NCBI GenBank assembly: GCA_025774615.1 | Contig: JALGVQ010000109.1 | Span: 1-9,956, forward strand | Direction: 5' to 3' | Origin: a bacterium | Lineage (GTDB): Bacteria > Blakebacterota > Blakebacteria > Blakebacterales > Blakebacteraceae | DNA: 9,956 bases | Part shown: positions 6,023 through 9,956 of the stretch, piece after piece | Layout: the number at the start of each line of letters is the position of its first letter | Position numbering within the stretch: the first letter of the stretch is position 1 | Notes under the pieces: model-generated | The model's input: only the letters and a program-made list of their open reading frames with translations | What the model was told of the DNA's origin: nothing | The model's database searches: none | Translations under genes and position numbers: made by a program

Positions 6023-7570
6023 ATGATCCGGATCATGACCTCACGTGCGGTGCTTGCACTGTCGCTTGTTTTCATCGCGTTGCCGATAACACAGTCACGC
6101 GCGGATGGATCGGTAGTCCCGAAGGCAGGCGGAGGGGCAGGCGAATGGGCAGGCGGAGGGACAGGCGGAGGGGATCAATCAGCAGGTGAACGGACCTGGG
6201 ACCGGGAGCTGGATGGCCGGACCGAATCCCTGCACATAGTGGGCAATGATACGGTTGTTCGCCTGAGCAACCGCTCGGTTGAAGCGTACGTCATCGAAAC
6301 AGGATCTCTGATATGGAGTATTGCCCGGGATGGCGCCGGCTCTGTCATGATATCCGATGTGGAAGGAACCCCGTTCATCGTACTGCTTCATCGCTTCGAT
6401 CGACCGCCACCGACGTCGGGTCTCGCTGAGGGGACCTCCTGGAGGGTGAGTGTCTACCGTCATGACGCGGCGGAACCGGTCTGGGAATCCGGTCAGCGGG
6501 AGGGAGACGCCATCGGTTGCTGGCCGGTACCCGATCATGATCGGATCATTGTTCTTGTCCGCAATGACGGGGAGGGCGGATCGCTCTCTGCCATCAGTCT
6601 GCTCGATGGCGCGTTCCTCTGGGATGTGGAGTATGGAGATCTCGATGGCGTTCCCCACGGAGAACGTGCGCCACAGGCACAGTACTTCACGACAGCCGGA
6701 GACCGACTGTTCAGGGTGGACAGACGTGAGCGTACGGTGTCACTGGCCGCGCATGATCTGTCAGATGGCAGCCTGAAATGGGTGGGATACCTGCAGGGAG
6801 AAGAGCGCGACCTTCGACTCACAACCCGGGATGGCCGCCTCTATGTTACCGGCGCGATGTTCACGTCGATCGATCCGGAAAGCGGTTCTGTTCTCTGGCA
6901 GATCTCCGAACCGTGGATGCCGCTCGATGAGCGAATGCCGTGGATGCTTGCCCGCCATCCTGATGGCACCAGGCTCCAGCTGATCCATGTCAATTCAGGC
7001 GAGGAGCGCTGGCGTTCCCCCACACGGATCGCAGGAAGTACCGCTTCGATCATCAGCTGGTTCCCTGAGGGGCTGCTTGTTGGTGGCGAGCGCGGCGAGA
7101 CAACACTGTACGGTGTTGTAGATGCCAACAAGATCTCCTCAGAGCGAAAGCGTTACCAGGGGCCGGGCAGGAGTGGTGTCGAAAAGATCTTTGCACTGCC
7201 GGACGGACTGCTCTTCGTACGGTCCGGCCCGAGGGGGAGTCTCATTCTCAGGACCGATACCAGGGGTGGTACTATCTGGCAGACCGAACTGTCTCTGCCG
7301 GGTCCCGGGATCGAAGAGGGGGATAGTGAAGGGGTAACGCGCAATTTCTCCGCTCCGGCCGGGATCGAAGCCGTTGGCACCGGGGGATCTCTCTGGGTAG
7401 CCGGTGTCGCCGGAGCTGAGAGGGTAGTTACGCGGGTGGACCTGCAGACCGGAGAGGAGCGGGAGACTCATTCACTGCTGGGAAGTACCCCGATCTTCGC
7501 GGTGAGTGAACTCCATGCAACGCTCATCTACATTGCGGGTAACGGTACACTGGCGGCTGTCAGGTATTAA
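6023..7570 (+). CDS. Exported PQQ-like beta-propeller repeat protein, function unknown
   Basis: A 515-residue protein with a Sec-type signal peptide (residues 1 to about 27, hydrophobic ALSLVFIAL core, SRA before the cut; no lipobox Cys). A Gly-rich linker follows at about 35-50. The rest shows repeated PQQ/propeller blade signatures in which an acidic-Gly turn precedes a Trp: AYVIETGSLIWSI (88-100), SLLDGAFLWDV (192-202), AHDLSDGSLKW (243-253), SIDPESGSVLWQI (282-294), and VDLQTGEERE near the C-terminus. Such proteins, like BamB, are scaffolds or quinoprotein-like sensors. I see no metal or PQQ ligand set, so a structural or binding role is more likely than an enzyme, but the substrate cannot be named. 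ATG 6023 is preceded by AGGGGG at a five-base spacing. A second in-frame ATG four codons downstream is possible. Confidence 0.82.
   Translation: MIRIMTSRAVLALSLVFIALPITQSRADGSVVPKAGGGAGEWAGGGTGGGDQSAGERTWDRELDGRTESLHIVGNDTVVRLSNRSVEAYVIETGSLIWSIARDGAGSVMISDVEGTPFIVLLHRFDRPPPTSGLAEGTSWRVSVYRHDAAEPVWESGQREGDAIGCWPVPDHDRIIVLVRNDGEGGSLSAISLLDGAFLWDVEYGDLDGVPHGERAPQAQYFTTAGDRLFRVDRRERTVSLAAHDLSDGSLKWVGYLQGEERDLRLTTRDGRLYVTGAMFTSIDPESGSVLWQISEPWMPLDERMPWMLARHPDGTRLQLIHVNSGEERWRSPTRIAGSTASIISWFPEGLLVGGERGETTLYGVVDANKISSERKRYQGPGRSGVEKIFALPDGLLFVRSGPRGSLILRTDTRGGTIWQTELSLPGPGIEEGDSEGVTRNFSAPAGIEAVGTGGSLWVAGVAGAERVVTRVDLQTGEERETHSLLGSTPIFAVSELHATLIYIAGNGTLAAVRY
6124..6171 (+). repeat. Four-copy 12-bp tandem repeat encoding Gly-rich linker
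   Basis: Four consecutive 12-base units of the form GGCAGGCGGAGG begin at 6124, 6136, 6148 and 6160; the second and fourth have 2-3 and 1 changes. In frame they encode AGGG, AGEW, AGGG, TGGG just after the signal peptide of the propeller protein. The length is a multiple of three, so copy-number change would keep the frame. Confidence 0.85.
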
Positions 7571-7640
7571 GTACTTTTCAGTGCGAACGAAGCTGAAGGC
7601 GACCTATATTCCCGCCACGAACCCGAACTGAAAGGACTTC

Positions 7641-9386
7641 ATGCGCCTGTCGACCAGTTTCATTCCCACGTTGAAAGAAGACCCATCCGATGCCGAGGTG
7701 GTAAGCCACCGCGTGATGCTCAAAGGGGGTATGGTGCGCCTCCTCGCCGCCGGGCTCTACTCCTATCTCCCCTTTCTCTGGAAAAGCCTGCTGAAGGCGA
7801 TGCAGATCATCCGGGAAGAGATGAATGCGATCGGCGGACAGGAATTCCATTTCCCGGCGCTCAATCCGATCGATCTCTGGGATGAGACGGGCAGGAACGA
7901 GGATTTCGGAGACGACGTGTTCCGGCTGAAAGACCGCAAGGGGAGGGGAATGCTGCTGGCTCCGACACATGAAGAAGTCGTCGGCGATATCGCCCGGAAG
8001 GAGATCCGCTCCTACCGGAATCTTCCGCAGATATGGTATCAGATTCAGACCAAGTTCAGGGACGAGCCGCGTCCCCGATCGGGGATCCTCCGGACGCGGC
8101 AGTTCATCATGAAAGACTCCTATACCCTTGATGTCTCACAGGAGGCGCTCGACTACGGGTACGATCTTCACGCGAAAGCGTATCGCAGGATATTCACCCG
8201 CTGCGGACTCCGGTTCTTCGAGGCGCGGGCTTCTTCGGGGCTGATGGGGGGGACCGGTTCACAGGAATTCCTGGTCGAAGGAGCATCGGGAGAAGACAGG
8301 GCGGTGGTGTGTGACAGCTGCGGATATGCCGGAAACGTTGAAGTGGCCGGTACGGTGTGGCAGATGGCGCACGGAGAAGAAGCGCCTGTAGAGGAGGTAC
8401 ACACCCCGGGGCAGCGAACGATCGAACATGTCTCGACTTTTCTGGATATTCCCGCGGAGCGACTGGTCAAAAGCCTGGTGTATCTGGACGCCGAGGATGA
8501 ACCGGTGATGTTTCTCGTTCCCGGCAGCCACGACCTCAACGAAGCAAAGGCCTCATCGGCGGTCGGAAGCGCCGTCAGGCCGGCCGAGGCAGAGGAAGTG
8601 TTGAAGGTGATGTCAGCGCCGGCCGGATTCGTCGGCCCGGTCGGGGCTCCCGATGGACTCAGGATAATCGCGGATACATCACTCGAAGGGCTCCTCGATG
8701 GTGCCACAGGAGCGAACCGCGAGGATTATCACGTGGTACATATGAGCCTGGCACGTGATGTGAAGGTGCATGCCTTTGCCGACCTCAGGACTGTACTCGA
8801 AGGAGAGTCCTGTGTTGTCTGCGGCAAACCGGTCAGGGCCATCACCGCTATCGAGATGGGGCACATCTTCAAGCTGGGCACGAAGTACTCAGAGGCGCTG
8901 GGCGCAACCTTCCAGGATGAGAATGAAGAGGAGAAGCCGATCGTCATGGGTTCGTACGGGATCGGCGTCGAGAGGATCGCGGCAGCGGCGATCGAGACCC
9001 GGGCGGATGACGATGGCATCACCTGGCCTGCATCGATTGCGCCGTATCATGTTTTTCTGCTCGCGGTGAACATGGGAGATGATGAAGTCGTCAAAGCTGC
9101 AGAGACCCTCTACGAAGAGATGGTGGAGGCTGGTCTTGAGGTGCTCTATGACGACCGGGATATCAGGGCAGGCGCCAAGTTCAACGATGCCGACCTGCTC
9201 GGCCTGCCCCTTCGTGTCACGATGGGGCGCAGGGCGCTCGACAAGGGTGTCGCGGAGGTGCTCACGCGGATCGACAAGGTGACTACCGAAGTGTCGATCG
9301 GTGAGACAGCTTCGTTCTGCAGAGAGAAGATCGATGCTGAGATCGCGGGTTATAACCAGCGAGCTGTGGAGGTCCAGGACGGATAA
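7641..9386 (+). CDS. proS: Prolyl-tRNA synthetase, bacterial type with editing domain
   Basis: Charges tRNA-Pro with proline in the cytoplasm; 581 residues is typical of the bacterial ProS form with an inserted editing domain. The N-terminal class II core opens MRLSTSFIPTLKEDP. Motif 2 is FRDEPRPRSG (139-148, Arg140 and Glu142) followed by RTRQFIMKDSY. The editing insertion spans about 235-390; it includes Lys303 in SHDLNEAK, the position of the Lys required for hydrolysing Ala-tRNA-Pro. Two CxxC pairs (Cys224/Cys227 and Cys391/Cys394) flank it. Motif 3 is GSYGIGVERI (437-446). The anticodon-binding domain covers about 470-560. The segment RTRQF has Gln154 where E. coli has Glu (REF). ATG 7641 is preceded by AAAGGA at a four-base spacing. 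The 70-base gap after the propeller gene shows a TATATT (7605-7610) without a good -35. Confidence 0.97.
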   Translation: MRLSTSFIPTLKEDPSDAEVVSHRVMLKGGMVRLLAAGLYSYLPFLWKSLLKAMQIIREEMNAIGGQEFHFPALNPIDLWDETGRNEDFGDDVFRLKDRKGRGMLLAPTHEEVVGDIARKEIRSYRNLPQIWYQIQTKFRDEPRPRSGILRTRQFIMKDSYTLDVSQEALDYGYDLHAKAYRRIFTRCGLRFFEARASSGLMGGTGSQEFLVEGASGEDRAVVCDSCGYAGNVEVAGTVWQMAHGEEAPVEEVHTPGQRTIEHVSTFLDIPAERLVKSLVYLDAEDEPVMFLVPGSHDLNEAKASSAVGSAVRPAEAEEVLKVMSAPAGFVGPVGAPDGLRIIADTSLEGLLDGATGANREDYHVVHMSLARDVKVHAFADLRTVLEGESCVVCGKPVRAITAIEMGHIFKLGTKYSEALGATFQDENEEEKPIVMGSYGIGVERIAAAAIETRADDDGITWPASIAPYHVFLLAVNMGDDEVVKAAETLYEEMVEAGLEVLYDDRDIRAGAKFNDADLLGLPLRVTMGRRALDKGVAEVLTRIDKVTTEVSIGETASFCREKIDAEIAGYNQRAVEVQDG

Positions 9387-9956
9387 TCAGATCCTGCGGG
9401 TAATCATAACGGCGGTCGTGATAGCCTGGCCGCTGCAAGCCGAGGCCCAGGGACCTGAACGGATCGCCATGATCGCGATCGATGCTCCTACCCGGACCGA
9501 GCTGGCCCGAATATCCCGCCAGGGACCTGAACGGATCGCCATGATCGCGATCGATGCTCCTACCCGGACCGAGCTGGCCCGAATATCCCGTCTCGGTCTC
9601 GAGATCCAGATGAGTCCTTTCGGTGGAGATGCGGTAGTCTTCGCCGACCAGGAGGAACTTGCGGCCCTTCGGACAGCCGGCATCACCTTCCAGATCACCC
9701 ATGAGAATGCCGAAGCATGGTTCGCAAGTCGTCTCGATGTCTCTCTGGGGCCCGGCAGCATGGGCGGCTATTACACTCTCGCCGAGGTACTCACGAAGGT
9801 TGATGAGCTCTCAACGAACTACCCTAATATCATCAGTGCGAAATTCAGTGTCGGCACTTCGTTGGAAGGCAGGGAGATCTGGGCCTTCGTCGTATCAGAT
9901 GCTCCCGATCCAGACACGCCCGACCTGAGCCGACCGGCGGTCTTCTATAATTCCCT
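9334..9956 (+). CDS. Secreted zinc carboxypeptidase (peptidase M14), N-terminal part, cut by window edge
   Basis: Reading frame open to the right edge (207 codons visible). The region translated from about 9403 gives a Sec signal peptide, VIITAVVIAWPLQAEA, then a propeptide of about 95 residues with strand-helix pattern (ERIAMIAID, TELARISR, GLEIQMS, DAVVFADQEEL, AGITFQI). The start of the M14 catalytic domain follows: GGYYTLAEVLTKVDELSTNYP and SVGTSLEGREIWAFVVSD. Metal-binding HxxE would lie just beyond the last base, so activity cannot be judged. M14 enzymes remove C-terminal residues from peptides; this one is probably exported and activated by loss of the propeptide. The only ATG in frame (9334) overlaps proS by 53 bases and gives a long n-region. 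CTG 9394, with GGAGG at 9368-9372, would give a signal peptide of normal length and is an alternative start. Confidence 0.85.
   Translation, partial: MLRSRVITSELWRSRTDNQILRVIITAVVIAWPLQAEAQGPERIAMIAIDAPTRTELARISRQGPERIAMIAIDAPTRTELARISRLGLEIQMSPFGGDAVVFADQEELAALRTAGITFQITHENAEAWFASRLDVSLGPGSMGGYYTLAEVLTKVDELSTNYPNIISAKFSVGTSLEGREIWAFVVSDAPDPDTPDLSRPAVFYNS
9447..9590 (+). repeat. Perfect 72-bp in-frame tandem duplication in the M14 propeptide
   Basis: Bases 9447-9518 and 9519-9590 are identical over all 72 positions. The unit codes for 24 residues (Gln-Gly-Pro-Glu-Arg to Ile-Ser-Arg), so the frame is kept. The first copy begins directly after the predicted signal peptidase site AEA. The duplicated unit is one strand plus one helix of the propeptide. 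Absence of any mismatch, including at silent positions, points to a recent event or an assembly error. Confidence 0.95.

Noticed and set aside
7575-7599. Hairpin TTCAG/CTGAA after the propeller gene
   Set aside because: Five pairs plus two G-U with an 11-base loop and no T-run; not a convincing terminator.
7605-7610. TATATT upstream of proS as a promoter
   Set aside because: No recognisable -35 at 16-19 bases upstream.
8168-8707. 179-codon open frame on the minus strand
   Set aside because: Antisense to the ProS editing domain; Ser/Pro-rich composition typical of a shadow frame.
9283-9761. Minus-strand frames containing a repeated segment
   Set aside because: The repeat is only the reverse image of the 72-bp duplication; the + strand M14 frame explains it.

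Overview
The window is a densely coded, roughly 57-60% GC bacterial chromosome segment with every gene on the + strand. It looks like a housekeeping region of a Gram-negative (diderm) bacterium: there is a lipobox-bearing lytic transglycosylase, a SPOR-domain protein, exported proteins with Sec signal peptides and a bacterial-type prolyl-tRNA synthetase. The 31-residue COX24/bS22-like protein and the secreted M14 carboxypeptidase with a long propeptide suggest an uncultured lineage of the FCB group or a neighbour (Krumholzibacteriota, Eisenbacteria, Latescibacterota, Gemmatimonadota). That placement is inference from protein flavour only; no marker gene here settles it.

Layout. Bases 2-5329 are a tight run of co-directional genes: the C-terminal end of a SPOR protein, a LysM lytic transglycosylase of the MltD type, an SppA-type S49 membrane peptidase (4-base GTGA overlap), an HU/IHF-family DNA-binding protein, a 31-codon very basic ribosomal-type protein, and a tandem HD-GYP protein. 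The first three act on the cell envelope. The last three concern chromosome structure, the ribosome and probably cyclic-di-nucleotide signalling. A good sigma70-like promoter (TTGACA-N18-TATACT) lies exactly at the SPOR/MltD junction.

Bases 5330-5588 are noncoding and hold a possible promoter. They are followed by a 77-codon excisionase-like/MerR-type HTH protein with a GTG start, then tRNA-Arg(CCG) with an encoded CCA, then two hairpins, the second a strong intrinsic terminator. Next come an exported PQQ-type beta-propeller protein with a Gly-rich tetrapeptide repeat (6023-7570), prolyl-tRNA synthetase (7641-9386), and the N-terminal part of an exported zinc carboxypeptidase (M14) that runs off the right edge. 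Its propeptide contains a perfect 72-bp in-frame tandem duplication.

I found no CRISPR array, insertion sequence, defence cassette or biosynthetic cluster. The most distinctive items are the 72-bp duplication, the very short bS22-like gene between HU and HD-GYP, and the asymmetric tandem HD-GYP protein, whose first domain has lost metal-site residues.
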